From Atlantibacter subterraneus (lineage in GTDB: Bacteria; Pseudomonadota; Gammaproteobacteria; Enterobacterales; Enterobacteriaceae), in contig NZ_VLPS01000004.1 in assembly GCF_007570865.1 (NCBI RefSeq), positions 113,257-177,256 on the forward strand: a stretch of 64,000 nucleotides of DNA, read 5' to 3'. Under the pieces are notes generated by a model, which was not told the DNA's origin, did not search any database, and saw only the letters and a list, made by a program, of their open reading frames with translations. Position numbers and translations under genes: made by a program. Shown piece by piece: positions 10,040 to 19,336 of the stretch; positions within the stretch are counted from its first letter, which is position 1; every line of letters begins with the position of its first letter.

Positions 10040-11066
10040 AATCACCCGACGTTGTTATCAATTCCCTTACTACACTGGTGGCAAAACTCCCCGCAGGCAA
10101 CCAAAAACGCACTTCCACGGTGGCGTCATCCCGCCAGGCCCAGCTCATTGACTGAGGAAACATCAGCATCGCGCGCCGGGCGGCCTCTACTTTCTCACGC
10201 ATTAATAAAGCCTGTAAATCCGCCTCATGTGCAATGTACTGCTGCTCGTTTTCCAGCGCCTGGCCCACGGTTCCCCACTCGCCGCTGCCCGGCAGCGCCG
10301 CTGTGATTAGCAGTTCATGATTATCCACACGCGTCTGGAGCGTCGGCAGCTCTTCCTGCGTCGCCACAAACCAGCTTCCGCGCCCCGCTAATTGTAGCGC
10401 ATCGCCGTCAACAACTTGATTAAAGTCTGTTTTTTTAAGCCGCTCGCTAACCAGCTGATTAAACAACGCGCTGCGGGCTGCTGACAATGCAAAACTGCGT
10501 TTATTGCGATCGCGCAGCGGCTGGTTGTTTTGCGCCCATACCCGAGCCTGAATCAGATTGCTGCCGCCGCGGCCAAAACGCTGCGGGCCAAAATAGTTTG
10601 GCACGCCGTCGATTTTTACTGCATGAAGGCGAGTTTCCAGCTCATCGCGCCGGGTAATGTCGCGCAATATTAACGTGAAGTGATTGCCTTTTAATGCCCC
10701 GGTGCGCAGTTTGCGCTTATGGCGCGCATACTCCAGCACCTGGCAGCCTTCCAGCGCAAAGCCACTTAAATCCGGCATCTCTTTACCGGGTAAGCGCACG
10801 CAAAGCCACTGTTCGGTAACGGCATGTTTGTCTTTTTGCCCGGCGAAGCTGACTTCGCGAGCAGGCACTTTAAGGAACTTAGCCAGCGCGTCCGCCACAA
10901 AGCGCGTGTTGCAGCCTTTTTTAACGATGCGCACCAGCAGTTGCTCGCCTTCACCATCCGGCGAGAAGCCTAAATCTTCCACGACCACGAAATCTTCCGG
11001 CGAGGCCTTGAGAACGCCCGACCCCTGCGGTTTGCCGTGCAGCCACGTCAGCTGTTCAAAATCCAT
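10020..11066 (-). CDS. truD: tRNA pseudouridine(13) synthase TruD
   Basis: 348 aa. It converts U13 of tRNA-Glu to pseudouridine. The catalytic aspartate is D79 in the motif FAGQKDKHA, equivalent to D80 of the E. coli protein. Other TruD signatures are [15 protein letters not shown] and [23 protein letters not shown], which surround the family-specific insertion. The start shares one base with the ispF stop and the end overlaps surE, so the ispD-ispF-truD-surE-pcm set is translated from one compact transcript. Compared with E. coli, the N terminus is one residue shorter. Confidence 0.97.
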
Positions 11067-11545
11067 CAGGCTTTCACCTTCACCAGCAGCGCCACCGCTT
11101 CACAGGCGATACCTTCGCCGCGCCCGGTAAAGCCCAGTTTCTCGGTGGTGGTGGCTTTGACGTTAACGTCATCCATATGGCAACCCAGATCCTCGGCGAT
11201 AAACACGCGCATTTGCGGAATATGCGGCAGCATTTTCGGTGCCTGGGCGATGATGGTCACATCGACGTTGCCCAGGGTATAGCCTTTGGCCTGAATCCGG
11301 CGCCAGGCTTCGCGCAGCAGTTCACGACTGTCTGCACCTTTAAACGCCGGATCGGTATCCGGAAACAGTTTACCGATATCGCCCAGCGCCGCCGCGCCTA
11401 ACAGCGCGTCGGTCAAAGCATGCAATGCCACGTCGCCATCTGAATGGGCCAGCAACCCTTTTTCATAAGGGATGCGCACGCCCCCAACGATCAGTGGGCC
11501 TGGGCCGCCAAAGGCGTGTACATCGAAGCCATGTCCGATCCGCAT
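11066..11545 (-). CDS. ispF: 2-C-methyl-D-erythritol 2,4-cyclodiphosphate synthase
   Basis: 159 aa, full length for IspF. It cyclises CDP-methylerythritol phosphate in the MEP route to isoprenoids. Zinc ligands D8 and H10 (GFDVHAF) and H42 (HSDGDVALH) are all present, and the CDP-binding [14 protein letters not shown] loop is intact. It follows ispD with a one-base overlap, an order usual in gamma-proteobacteria, where the two enzymes act two steps apart. Confidence 0.98.
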   Translation of the reverse strand: MRIGHGFDVHAFGGPGPLIVGGVRIPYEKGLLAHSDGDVALHALTDALLGAAALGDIGKLFPDTDPAFKGADSRELLREAWRRIQAKGYTLGNVDVTIIAQAPKMLPHIPQMRVFIAEDLGCHMDDVNVKATTTEKLGFTGRGEGIACEAVALLVKVKA

Positions 11546-12255
11546 TATGCATTCTCCATCTGGGTTAAACGGGTAAGATAAAACGCCGCAAGGGCAAGGT
11601 CTTCAGGACGCGTCACTTTAATATTATCGCCGCGTCCGGCCACCAGTTCGGGATGATAGCCGCAGTGTTCCAAAGCCGACGCCTCGTCGGTGATCGTCGC
11701 CCCTTCGTTGAGGGCGCGGATCAGGCAGTCGCGCAGTAATTCAAGCGGAAAGAGTTGCGGGGTGAGCGCGTGCCAGAGGTCGATACGATCGACGGTATGG
11801 GCAATCAGCGCTTTTCCCGGCTCGCCGCGCTTCATGGTGTCGCGCACCGGCGCGGCCAGGATGCCGCCGACGCGGCTGTGCGCCGTGATTGCCAGCAGCG
11901 CGTCCAGATCGTCAGGATGCAAACAGGGCCGCGCGGCGTCATGCACCAGCACCCATGCGGCACCGTCGGCCATCTTCAACCCCGCCAACACCGAGTCTGC
12001 ACGCTCGCGGCCGCCGTCAACGCGCATTACGCGCGGATCGCGAGCCAGCGGCAGCGCATCAAACTGCTTATCGGCGGGACTGACGGCCACGATAACGCGG
12101 CCCACGCGCGGGTGGCGCAGCAAGCTTGCCACCGCGTGTTCAAGAATAGTGTGGTCACCAATGGTGAGATATTGTTTGGGACAGTCTGATTGCATGCGGC
12201 TGCCAATCCCGGCAGCCGGCACCACGGCAATCACGTCCGCACTGGAAGATGCCAT
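11545..12255 (-). CDS. ispD: 2-C-methyl-D-erythritol 4-phosphate cytidylyltransferase
   Basis: 236 aa. It transfers CMP from CTP to methylerythritol 4-phosphate. The nucleotide-binding signature [20 protein letters not shown] is at residues 11-30, and [16 protein letters not shown] and ATDE-like [10 protein letters not shown] are the other family blocks. It begins 18 nt after ftsB. The essential ftsB-ispD-ispF run is conserved in enterobacteria. Confidence 0.97.
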   Translation of the reverse strand: MASSSADVIAVVPAAGIGSRMQSDCPKQYLTIGDHTILEHAVASLLRHPRVGRVIVAVSPADKQFDALPLARDPRVMRVDGGRERADSVLAGLKMADGAAWVLVHDAARPCLHPDDLDALLAITAHSRVGGILAAPVRDTMKRGEPGKALIAHTVDRIDLWHALTPQLFPLELLRDCLIRALNEGATITDEASALEHCGYHPELVAGRGDNIKVTRPEDLALAAFYLTRLTQMENA

Positions 12256-12273
12256 GTGTGAAACCTGAGCCTG

Positions 12274-12585
12274 TTATCGATTATTCTGCCGTGACCCTGC
12301 CGCCTGCTTAGACGCATCGGGCACCAGACGAAAGAAAGTTTCACCCGGTTTGGTCATGCTCAATTCGTTACGCGCGCGCTCTTCAATCGCTTCTTGTCCG
12401 CCGTTGAGATCGTCAATTTCCGCGAACAACTGGTCGTTACGCGCTTTGAGTTTTGCGTTGGTTGCCTGCTGGGCCGCCACGTCATCGCTGACGCGGGTGT
12501 AGTCATGAACGCCGTTTTTACCAAACCACAATGAATACTGTAGCCAGACGACTAATGCCAGCAATAGCAGTGTTAGTTTACCCAT
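12274..12585 (-). CDS. ftsB: Cell division protein FtsB
   Basis: 103 aa, bitopic inner-membrane protein. Residues about 4-20 ([17 protein letters not shown]) form the membrane segment, followed by a periplasmic coiled coil (about 30-70, [21 protein letters not shown]). FtsB joins FtsL and FtsQ in the divisome complex that activates septal peptidoglycan synthesis by FtsWI. The C-terminal tail ([12 protein letters not shown]) is variable. Upstream spacer 12586-12762 contains no gene and should hold the promoter of the ftsB-ispDF unit. Confidence 0.95.
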   Translation of the reverse strand: MGKLTLLLLALVVWLQYSLWFGKNGVHDYTRVSDDVAAQQATNAKLKARNDQLFAEIDDLNGGQEAIEERARNELSMTKPGETFFRLVPDASKQAAGSRQNNR

Positions 12586-12762
12586 TCTGCCCCCTGAAAA
12601 ACGGCATAATCATCCCATAACTTTCCGTCGGGCACTACCTGGCCCAATCCGACTCCCAAAAAAACAGCGGCAAAATGTACCACATAACACGGCGATTTGC
12701 GCCTGTACCTGCGGAGCGGGAGCGGAATTAATAACTCGTTACGCCTGGAAGTATGCCTTAAC

Positions 12763-13086
12763 TTAGCTCATTAGCCAGAGAAACAGTACGCCAAACATTA
12801 GCGCGACGGTGGCGATCGTCATCATGCAACTGACAATAAGGCGTCCATCAAGCAAGGAATGGAGCGCAATGCCGATAACAACGGCCACAGGCATCAGCGC
12901 CAGGAAAAAAGGCCAGGTATAGAGGAAGAAGAACAGGGTGTTAGAACCATAAAACAGGAAAGGAAAACCCAACGCCAACAACCACGCCAAAAACCCAAGA
13001 ATAGCCCCAGGGAATGTCCAGGTTGTCTCTTCAGCAGCAGGCGGGACAGATGCCTGCGAGATAATCATATTCGTTGAATTGCGCAT
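12763..13086 (-). CDS. ygbE: YgbE-type inner membrane protein (DUF3561)
   Basis: 107 aa with three hydrophobic segments (about residues 27-47, 50-73 and 85-105) and a short polar N terminus, so it is predicted to sit in the inner membrane. It matches the YgbE family by position between ftsB and cysC and by the TWTFPGAILGFLAWLLALGFPFLFYG segment. Its function is not known. It lies 51 nt downstream of cysC and might be read through from the cys operon, but nothing in the sequence shows a sulfur role. Confidence 0.85.
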   Translation of the reverse strand: MRNSTNMIISQASVPPAAEETTWTFPGAILGFLAWLLALGFPFLFYGSNTLFFFLYTWPFFLALMPVAVVIGIALHSLLDGRLIVSCMMTIATVALMFGVLFLWLMS

Positions 13087-13137
13087 ACCCGATCCTGTGA
13101 CCTGACTTGCCGGAAGAGAGAGTCCCCCGGCGCTGTC

Positions 13138-13743
13138 TCAGAATTTGATAATATCGTCCCGCCGCAGCAGGTCTAATATTTGCGCAATCAAATTTGTTAC
13201 TAATTGTTCACCATCTAAATGGATTTCAGGGCGATCCGGGGCTTCATATACCGCGTCGATACCGGTGAAATTGCGCAACTCGCCAGCGCGGGCTTTCTTA
13301 TACAATCCCTTGGGATCGCGCGCTTCACAGACCTCCAGAGGAGTGTCGACAAACACTTCGATAAAGCGCCCTTCCCCGACCCGCTCGCGCACCATGGCGC
13401 GTTCTGCCCGGTGCGGAGAGATAAACGCCGTCAATACTACCAGCCCGGCATCCACCATCAGGTTAGCCACTTCTCCCACGCGGCGAATATTTTCTTTGCG
13501 ATCGGCATCGCTAAAGCCCAGGTCGCTACACAAACCGTGGCGCACATTATCGCCGTCAAGAAGATAAGTGCTGACGCCGCGCTCGTGCAGCGCCGTCTCC
13601 AGCGCCCCCGCGAGCGTGGATTTACCCGAGCCCGAAAGCCCGGTGAACCATAGCACCACGCCCCGGTGCCCGTGCAGCTGCTCACGGGCCTGCTGGGTCA
13701 CCAGATGCGAATGCCAGACGACATTTTCATCATGGGCGGCCAT
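13138..13743 (-). CDS. cysC: Adenylylsulfate kinase
   Basis: 201 aa. It phosphorylates adenosine 5'-phosphosulfate to PAPS, the second activation step of sulfate assimilation. The P-loop is GLSGSGKST near residues 34-42; the phosphoserine-region motif [14 protein letters not shown] and the DGDNVRHGL substrate loop are present. Its start shares one base with the cysN stop. It is the last gene of a cysG-cysD-cysN-cysC run on the minus strand. CysB with O-acetylserine or N-acetylserine activates this pathway in relatives. Confidence 0.97.
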   Translation of the reverse strand: MAAHDENVVWHSHLVTQQAREQLHGHRGVVLWFTGLSGSGKSTLAGALETALHERGVSTYLLDGDNVRHGLCSDLGFSDADRKENIRRVGEVANLMVDAGLVVLTAFISPHRAERAMVRERVGEGRFIEVFVDTPLEVCEARDPKGLYKKARAGELRNFTGIDAVYEAPDRPEIHLDGEQLVTNLIAQILDLLRRDDIIKF

Positions 13744-15170
13744 TACTTGCCTCCCAGCAAATCGCGCGCGCCCCAGTGCGGGAAGTGACGGCGCACCAGC
13801 GCGTTCAGTTCCAGCTCGAATGCGCTGTAAGCAGAAGGCTCCTGGAAGACGTCTACCTGCGGTTCAAGCACCATGCCTGCGCCCACGGTGACGTTGGACA
13901 GCCGATCGATAAAGATCAGGCCGCCGGTGACCGGGTTATGCTGGTAGGGATCCAACACCAGCGGCTCGTCAAACGTCAAATCCACCAGCCCGATCCCGTT
14001 CAGCGGCAGGGTTTCCACCACGCGCTGGGTCAGGTTGTTGATATCTACCTGAAACTGAATATTGTCGACCCGGGCACGGGTCTTTTTCCCGGCGACTTTG
14101 ATGTCGTAGCTCTGGCCCGGCGTCAGCGGCTGTTCTGCCATCCAGACCACGTCAACTTTCGCGGCCTGCACGGTAGCCAGACTTTCACCAGCGTCCAGCA
14201 ATACATCGCCACGGCTGATGTCGATTTCATCTTTCAGCACCAGCGTAATAGCTTCACCTGCCGCCGCCTCTTTCAGATCGCCGTCAAACGTCACGATACG
14301 CGCAACGGTGGATTCCACGCCAGACGGCAGCACTTTAATACGCTGGCCGACTTTTACCACGCCGGATGCCACGGTCCCGGCATAGCCGCGGAAATCGAGA
14401 TTTGGGCGGTTTACGTACTGAACCGGGAAGCGGAATGACTGCTGCTCTACGTCCTTACGGATCTCGACGGTTTCCAGCACTTCCAACAGCGTTGGGCCGC
14501 TGTACCACGGCATTTTATCGCTCTGGCTGGCGACGTTATCGCCTTCCAGCGCCGACAGCGGCACAAAACGGATATCCAGCGAGCCCGGCAACTGCCCGGC
14601 GAAAGTCAGATAATCCTGTTTGATCTGCTCAAAGGTCTGCTCGCTGAACTCAACCAGATCCATTTTGTTAACCGCGACCACCAGGTGCTTAATCCCCAGC
14701 AGCGTGGAGATAAAGCTGTGGCGGCGAGTCTGATCGAGTACGCCTTTACGGGCGTCGATCAGCAGGATCGCCAGATCGCAGGTGGACGCGCCGGTTGCCA
14801 TGTTGCGGGTGTACTGCTCATGCCCCGGGGTGTCAGCGATAATAAATTTACGCTTCTCGGTGGAGAAATAGCGGTACGCCACATCGATAGTGATGCCCTG
14901 CTCGCGCTCGGCCTGCAGGCCATCCACCAGCAGCGCCAGATCCAGTTTCTCGCCCTGGGTACCGTGGCGTTTGCTGTCGTTATGCAGCGAAGAGAGCTGA
15001 TCTTCGTAAATCTGACGGGTATCGTGCAGCAAGCGGCCAATCAGGGTGCTTTTCCCGTCATCAACGCTGCCGCAGGTTAAGAAGCGCAGCAGGCTTTTGT
15101 GCTGTTGGGCATGCAGGTAAGCCTCTACGCCACCCTCGTTAGCAATTTGTTGGGCAATCGTGGTGTTCAT
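13743..15170 (-). CDS. cysN: Sulfate adenylyltransferase subunit 1 (GTPase)
   Basis: 475 aa from the ATG at 15170 ([19 protein letters not shown]); an in-frame extension upstream overlaps cysD and is not conserved. CysN is an EF-Tu-like GTPase whose hydrolysis of GTP drives APS formation by CysD. The GTPase motifs are [14 protein letters not shown] (G1, about residues 33-46), DTPGHEQY (G3) and NKMDLV (G4), followed by two beta-barrel domains. It starts 10 nt after cysD and overlaps cysC by one base. No fused CysC domain is present; the kinase is separate. Confidence 0.97.
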   Translation of the reverse strand: MNTTIAQQIANEGGVEAYLHAQQHKSLLRFLTCGSVDDGKSTLIGRLLHDTRQIYEDQLSSLHNDSKRHGTQGEKLDLALLVDGLQAEREQGITIDVAYRYFSTEKRKFIIADTPGHEQYTRNMATGASTCDLAILLIDARKGVLDQTRRHSFISTLLGIKHLVVAVNKMDLVEFSEQTFEQIKQDYLTFAGQLPGSLDIRFVPLSALEGDNVASQSDKMPWYSGPTLLEVLETVEIRKDVEQQSFRFPVQYVNRPNLDFRGYAGTVASGVVKVGQRIKVLPSGVESTVARIVTFDGDLKEAAAGEAITLVLKDEIDISRGDVLLDAGESLATVQAAKVDVVWMAEQPLTPGQSYDIKVAGKKTRARVDNIQFQVDINNLTQRVVETLPLNGIGLVDLTFDEPLVLDPYQHNPVTGGLIFIDRLSNVTVGAGMVLEPQVDVFQEPSAYSAFELELNALVRRHFPHWGARDLLGGK

Positions 15171-15180
15171 TAGCGGCTCC

Positions 15181-16089
15181 TTAGAAATAACCCTGACGTT
15201 TTTTAAGCTCCATGGAGCCTGACTGATCGCGGTCAATCACGCGGCCCTGCCGTTCGCTGGTGGTGGAAACCAGCATCTCTTCGATGATTTCCGGCAGCGT
15301 TTGCGCATCGGACTCCACCGCGCCGGTCAATGGCCAGCAGCCAAGAGTACGGAAGCGCACCATGCGTTTCTTGATCACTTCGCCAGGCTGAAGATCGATA
15401 CGGTCGTCATCGATCATCATCAGCATGCCGTCGCGCTCCAGCACCGGGCGCTCTGCGGCCAGGTAGAGCGGCACGATCTCAATATTTTCCAGGTAGATGT
15501 ACTGCCAGATATCCAGCTCGGTCCAGTTCGACAGCGGGAAGACGCGGATGCTTTCGCCCTTGTTAATCTGGCCATTGTAGTTGTGCCACAGCTCCGGACG
15601 CTGGTTTTTCGGGTCCCAGCGGTGGAAGCGATCGCGGAACGAATAAATACGCTCTTTGGCGCGGGATTTCTCTTCATCGCGGCGCGCGCCGCCAAAGGCC
15701 GCATCAAAACCGTATTTATTCAACGCCTGCTTCAGACCTTCGGTTTTCATGATGTCGGTATGCTTGGCGCTGCCGTGGACGAAGGGATTAATACCCATCG
15801 CCACGCCTTCCGGGTTTTTATGCACCAGCAGTTCGCAGCCATAGGCTTTAGCGGTACGGTCACGGAACTCGTACATCTCACGGAATTTCCAGCCGGTATC
15901 GACATGCAGCAGCGGGAACGGTAGCGTGCCCGGATAAAACGCTTTACGCGCCAGGTGTAGCATCACGCTGGAGTCTTTGCCGATGGAGTACATCATCACC
16001 GGATTCGCGAATTCTGCGGCAACTTCACGAATGATATGGATGCTTTCCGCCTCCAGTTGTCGCAGGTGAGTGAGTCGTTTTTGATCCAT
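15181..16089 (-). CDS. cysD: Sulfate adenylyltransferase subunit 2
   Basis: 302 aa. It forms adenosine 5'-phosphosulfate from ATP and sulfate, with CysN as GTPase partner. The PP-loop-like motif [21 protein letters not shown] lies near residues 35-55; [22 protein letters not shown] and [16 protein letters not shown] are family blocks shared with CysH-type PAPS reductases. It is separated from the upstream cysG by 60 nt with no terminator visible, so both can share a transcript. Confidence 0.98.
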   Translation of the reverse strand: MDQKRLTHLRQLEAESIHIIREVAAEFANPVMMYSIGKDSSVMLHLARKAFYPGTLPFPLLHVDTGWKFREMYEFRDRTAKAYGCELLVHKNPEGVAMGINPFVHGSAKHTDIMKTEGLKQALNKYGFDAAFGGARRDEEKSRAKERIYSFRDRFHRWDPKNQRPELWHNYNGQINKGESIRVFPLSNWTELDIWQYIYLENIEIVPLYLAAERPVLERDGMLMMIDDDRIDLQPGEVIKKRMVRFRTLGCWPLTGAVESDAQTLPEIIEEMLVSTTSERQGRVIDRDQSGSMELKKRQGYF

Positions 16090-16149
16090 AACCTTTCCTT
16101 ATAAGGCCTGACACCGCAGGCGTTGTATTACGGCCTGTCGCGCCAGTAC

Positions 16150-17565
16150 CTAAGCCAAAGTCACTACGGAAGAGGAATCGCCCTCTGCCTGAGTGGTCGG
16201 TTGAAACCAGGCGAGTTGCTCATTGAGCGCCACGACTTCGCCAATCACCAGCAAAGCGGGCATCGGCGAGCGTTTCGCCAGGTCGTCGAGTTGTTGTAAT
16301 GTGCCGGTCAGTACCTGCTGGTCTTTCCGGGAGCCGCGGCTGATGACCGCCACCGGCGTGTCGGCAGCACGGCCATGTTGAATAAGTTGTTCGCTAATTT
16401 GGGCGGCCTTCATGGTGCCCATGTAGATCGCCAGGGTTTGACGCCCCTGCGCCAGATGCGCCCAGTCAAACGGCTGGCTATCCGGCTTGTAGTGGCCGGT
16501 AACAAAGGTCACGCTCTGGGCGTGTTCACGATGGGTCAGCGGAATGCCCGCGTAAGCCGTCGCGCCAGCGGCGGCGGTGATCCCCGGTACCACCTGGAAC
16601 GCAACGCCCGCCTGCTGTGCCGCCTGCAACTCTTCACCGCCGCGACCAAAAATAAACGGGTCGCCGCCTTTCAGGCGCACCACGGTTTTGCCTTCACGCG
16701 CGAAATCCACCAGCATCTGGTTGGTTTCATGCTGGGGAACCGCATGCTCTCCCGCGCGTTTACCCACGCAAATGCGATCGGCATCGCGGCGCACCAGTTC
16801 CAGCACCTCGTCGCTGACCAGGTGGTCATACAGCACCACATCCGCCTGCTGGAGCACCTGTAAACCGCGCAGCGTCAGCAGCCCGGCATCGCCTGGCCCC
16901 GCGCCCACCAGGATGATTTCCCCGCTTTGCGGCTGGGGGTTTTCTAGCGCGGCTTCCAGCGTTTTAATCGCCGCAGGCTCATTCCCCGCCGCCATCAGGC
17001 TGGCGAAGCGGCCGCGAAACGCCTGCTCCCAGAAACGCCGCCGCGCGTCGGTGGTGGTTAACGCGCCTTTAATCCGCTCGCGGAAGCTGCCCGCCACCGT
17101 GGCCATGCGTCCGAGACTTTGCGGCAACAGCGATTCCAGCTTTTCGCGCAGCAAACGCGCCAGCACCGGAGCATTGCCGCCGGAGGAGACCGCCACCACT
17201 AACGGCGAGCGATCGACAATCGAAGGGAAAATAAACGAGCACAGCGGCTGATCGTCCACCACGTTGACCAGCCGATGACGCGCGTTAGCCGCGTCAAACA
17301 CCCGGCGATTCAGTTCGCGGTTATTGGTGGCGGCGATAACCAGAAAAACGCTGTCGAGCTGCTGCTCGTCAAACTCTGCGGCCAGCCATTCGACATGACC
17401 GGCATCAACGTCCCGTTGCAGTTCAGCCGCCAGTTTTTTGGCAACCACGTGCAGCACTGCGCCAGCCCGGCGCAGTAGGCTAATTTTACGCACCGCAATG
17501 TCGCCGCCACCGACGACTAATACCGGGCGCGCTTTCAGGTCTGCAAACAGGGGAAGATAGTCCAC
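16150..17565 (-). CDS. cysG: Siroheme synthase CysG-type (CysF of the cys operon)
   Basis: Three-activity enzyme making siroheme from uroporphyrinogen III. The N-terminal part (about residues 1-150) is the NAD-dependent dehydrogenase/ferrochelatase with the Rossmann motif [13 protein letters not shown] and the NVVDD and SSGG loops. The C-terminal part (from about 215) is the SAM-dependent methyltransferase ([53 protein letters not shown]). 471 aa from the GTG at 17565, whose product starts like other CysG proteins (V/M-DYLPLF); an upstream GTG at 17577 would add four residues. In E. coli cysG lies with nir genes. A copy ahead of cysDNC matches the cysFDNC arrangement described in Klebsiella aerogenes, and supplies heme for CysI. 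Confidence 0.93.
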   Translation of the reverse strand: MDYLPLFADLKARPVLVVGGGDIAVRKISLLRRAGAVLHVVAKKLAAELQRDVDAGHVEWLAAEFDEQQLDSVFLVIAATNNRELNRRVFDAANARHRLVNVVDDQPLCSFIFPSIVDRSPLVVAVSSGGNAPVLARLLREKLESLLPQSLGRMATVAGSFRERIKGALTTTDARRRFWEQAFRGRFASLMAAGNEPAAIKTLEAALENPQPQSGEIILVGAGPGDAGLLTLRGLQVLQQADVVLYDHLVSDEVLELVRRDADRICVGKRAGEHAVPQHETNQMLVDFAREGKTVVRLKGGDPFIFGRGGEELQAAQQAGVAFQVVPGITAAAGATAYAGIPLTHREHAQSVTFVTGHYKPDSQPFDWAHLAQGRQTLAIYMGTMKAAQISEQLIQHGRAADTPVAVISRGSRKDQQVLTGTLQQLDDLAKRSPMPALLVIGEVVALNEQLAWFQPTTQAEGDSSSVVTLA

Positions 17566-17806
17566 TCGCTGGCTCACTCAACATCAGAATCCAGAAGCGA
17601 CTATAGGGGGCGCCTTAAAACGAATGAAATTACCAATTGGCATGAGTAGTTCCACAAAGGAATAAGCCGCTGGCAAAGCAAAGTTCAAAAAGTGCTTAAG
17701 GCGTGATTTTTCGGGGGTTTCAGAGCAAATGAAATTGTGTAACGCACGTCACAGTTTCATACTAGGCAAAAAAATTTTTCCTCGTTTTCATGATTAAGGA
17801 TTATCT
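17566..17806. promoter_or_regulatory. Divergent cysG / iap intergenic region
   Basis: About 240 nt without a gene, moderately AT-rich near iap. It should carry the promoter of the cysG-cysDNC run on the minus strand, expected to be CysB-dependent from family knowledge, and the iap promoter. No exact CysB site could be assigned, because its consensus is too loose to call by eye. No CRISPR repeats are seen. Confidence 0.4.
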
Positions 17807-18862
17807 ATGTTTCCCGCATTGCGCCGTGGCGTGATCGATTGTGCAATCGGTCTGGCGCTCAGTGTTGGTGCTCTTTTCCCAGCGTTTGCCCAGGTCTCAG
17901 CCCCCGGCGAAACCGCAAGCGCGCAGGCTCGCCATATCGCCACCTATTTTCCCGGCCGTATGACCGGCACGCCAGCAGAAATGCTTTCCGCCGATTACAT
18001 CCGCCAGCAGTTCGCCCAGTGGGGATATCAAAGCGACATCCGCACTTTTAATACCCGCTACGTTTTTACCCGCGCCAATAAGCTAACCAACTGGCAGAAC
18101 GTCACCGGATCAAGCGTTATTGCCGCCCATGAAGGCAAGTTGCCGCAGCAAATCATCATCATGGCGCATCTCGATACCTACGCGCCGCAAAGCGATGCGG
18201 ATATCGACACCAATCTGGGCGGGCTGACGTTACAGGGCATCGACGATAACGCTGCCGGGCTTGGTGTAATGCTGGAGCTGGCGGAAAAACTCAAAGACAC
18301 GCCGACCCAGTATGGCATTCGCTTTATCGCCACCAGCGCCGAAGAAGAGGGTAAGCTGGGCGCAGAAAATATCCTCAAGCGGATGAGCGACCAGGAGCGC
18401 AAAAACACCTTGCTGGTGATCAATCTGGATAATTTGATTGTCGGGGATAAGCTCTACTTTAACAGCGGGCGATCCACGCCAACGGCAGTACGTAAGCTGA
18501 CCCGCGACCGGGCGCTGGCTATCGCGCGCAATAATCATATCGCCGCCAGTACCAATCCCGGTCTTAACGCACGTTATCCAAAAGGCACAGGCTGCTGCAA
18601 TGATGCAGAGGTTTTTGATAAAGCCGGTATTCCGGTGTTATCCGTGGAAGCGACCAACTGGTCGTTAGGCCATAAAGACGGGTATCAGCAACGGGCGAAA
18701 AGCGTGCAGTTTCCGGCGGGCACCAGTTGGCACAATGCCCAACTGGATAACCAGCAGTATATCGATCGCGCCCTGCCGGGAAGAATTGAAAAACGCAGCC
18801 GCGAGGTGATGCGGATTATGCTGCCGCTGGTGAAAGAGCTGGCGAAAGCAGGCAAAGCGTAA
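17807..18862 (+). CDS. iap: Alkaline phosphatase isozyme conversion aminopeptidase (M28)
   Basis: 351 aa (E. coli Iap 345). A signal peptide covers about residues 1-29 with a likely cut after AFA. The body is an M28 zinc aminopeptidase: metal ligands are expected in MAHLDTYAP (H, D), IDDNAAGLG (D), ATSAEEEGKLGAEN (E, E), NLDN and the C-terminal SVEATNWSLGHKDGYQQR. In E. coli the protein removes N-terminal Arg from periplasmic alkaline phosphatase, giving isozymes. It is a stand-alone plus-strand gene; in E. coli and Klebsiella CRISPR arrays or cas genes often follow it, but here a Hok-type locus does. Confidence 0.95.
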   Translation: MFPALRRGVIDCAIGLALSVGALFPAFAQVSAPGETASAQARHIATYFPGRMTGTPAEMLSADYIRQQFAQWGYQSDIRTFNTRYVFTRANKLTNWQNVTGSSVIAAHEGKLPQQIIIMAHLDTYAPQSDADIDTNLGGLTLQGIDDNAAGLGVMLELAEKLKDTPTQYGIRFIATSAEEEGKLGAENILKRMSDQERKNTLLVINLDNLIVGDKLYFNSGRSTPTAVRKLTRDRALAIARNNHIAASTNPGLNARYPKGTGCCNDAEVFDKAGIPVLSVEATNWSLGHKDGYQQRAKSVQFPAGTSWHNAQLDNQQYIDRALPGRIEKRSREVMRIMLPLVKELAKAGKA

Positions 18863-18898
18863 AAATGGGTGCGTGAGGCCAAACCTTCACAATTCGAT

Positions 18899-18918
18899 AC
18901 GCGGGGTTACCCCCGCGT
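18899..18918. terminator. Hairpin shared by iap and hok
   Basis: Arms 18899-18906 and 18911-18918 (ACGCGGGG and its complement) with a TTAC loop. It lies 36 nt after iap and 6 nt after the converging hok gene. The T-run is weak on both strands, so its strength as a terminator is uncertain. Confidence 0.55.
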
Positions 18919-18923
18919 TTCAG

Positions 18924-19076
18924 CTACTTCTTCGGTTCGTAAGCGAGAACAGCGCTGAATTCCATACCACGCTCTTTAATGCGCAGCTCGCAAAGCGAGT
19001 CGCGCACCATTAGTGTGAACCCCAGCGCCGTGATACACAGCGCAATGATTGCCACAAGGGCGTACTTTGACAGCAT
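18924..19076 (-). CDS. Hok/Gef-family type I toxin (HokE-like)
   Basis: 50 aa, ATG at 19076 with a CTGGAGG ribosome site. The product [20 protein letters not shown] continues into [19 protein letters not shown] and ends LAYEPKK. This is the Hok pattern: one N-terminal transmembrane helix (about residues 4-24), a Ser-Leu-Cys-Glu motif, and a periplasmic tail ending near AYEPKK. E. coli HokE is the closest remembered relative. Overproduced Hok depolarises the inner membrane. The leader carries a small overlapping ORF (mok-like) and an antisense RNA on the plus strand, so the locus has all parts of a Hok/Sok module. Chromosomal copies are often silent; no disruption is seen here. Confidence 0.9.
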   Translation of the reverse strand: MLSKYALVAIIALCITALGFTLMVRDSLCELRIKERGMEFSAVLAYEPKK

Positions 19077-19108
19077 GTCTTGCCTCCAGATAAAGAAGAG
19101 ACTACCAT
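19010..19108 (-). CDS. Mok-like leader ORF overlapping the Hok toxin
   Basis: 32-codon frame starting at the ATG at 19108 and ending with TAA at 19010, in a different frame from hok and running across its ribosome site and start. In Hok/Sok systems translation of hok depends on translation of such a mediator ORF, and the antisense RNA blocks the mediator. The predicted peptide begins [10 protein letters not shown]. Its ribosome site is weak by eye. The call rests on position and architecture. Confidence 0.6.
   Translation of the reverse strand: MVVSSLSGGKTCCQSTPLWQSLRCVSRRWGSH
19067..19094 (+). promoter_or_regulatory. Promoter of the Sok-like antisense RNA
   Basis: A perfect -35 box TTGACA (19067-19072) is followed after 16 nt by GATAAA (19089-19094). 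The predicted start is near 19101, just before the complement of the mok start codon, which is where Sok RNAs begin. Confidence 0.65.
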
Positions 19109-19166
19109 CCAAATTGCTGGTTTGGTTGTTAGCCTCAGGTTGATAGAAATATCTCCTGGGGCTTTT
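19101..19166 (+). ncRNA. Sok-like antisense RNA
   Basis: About 66 nt on the strand opposite hok. It ends in an intrinsic terminator with arms 19131-19139 and 19155-19163 (AGCCTCAGG against CCTGGGGCT, one G-T pair) and a TTTT run. Length, terminator and overlap with the mok start agree with Sok RNAs of about 64 nt. Just beyond it lies AGACAGCCTCAAGCACC, the complement of the conserved upstream stem of hok mRNA. It would pair with the hok/mok leader and trigger RNase III cleavage. Confidence 0.7.
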
Positions 19167-19286
19167 AACTATCTGAACCCTGCAAATGCTCAAAGCCAGA
19201 CAGCCTCAAGCACCCGCCGCAATTCTATTCCCGATCTCGTCTTTGTCTGTGTTTGTCGCTCCGTTACGGAAGACGGCTCGCAAGAT

Positions 19287-19320
19287 AAAAAAATGCCCCC
19301 GGCATGATGGCGGAGGCATT
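19287..19320 (-). terminator. Terminator of cysJIH
   Basis: On the minus strand an imperfect stem of about 10 bp (AATGCCTCCG against CGGGGGCATT, one G-T pair) is followed by a run of seven T. It begins 17 nt after the cysH stop. Confidence 0.85.
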
Positions 19321-19336
19321 GAATAGATTCCGAATA

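Noticed and set aside
18863..19336. Possible CRISPR remnant between iap and cysH
   Set aside because: No repeated 28-29 bp units; all visible structure is explained by the Hok/Sok locus and terminators.
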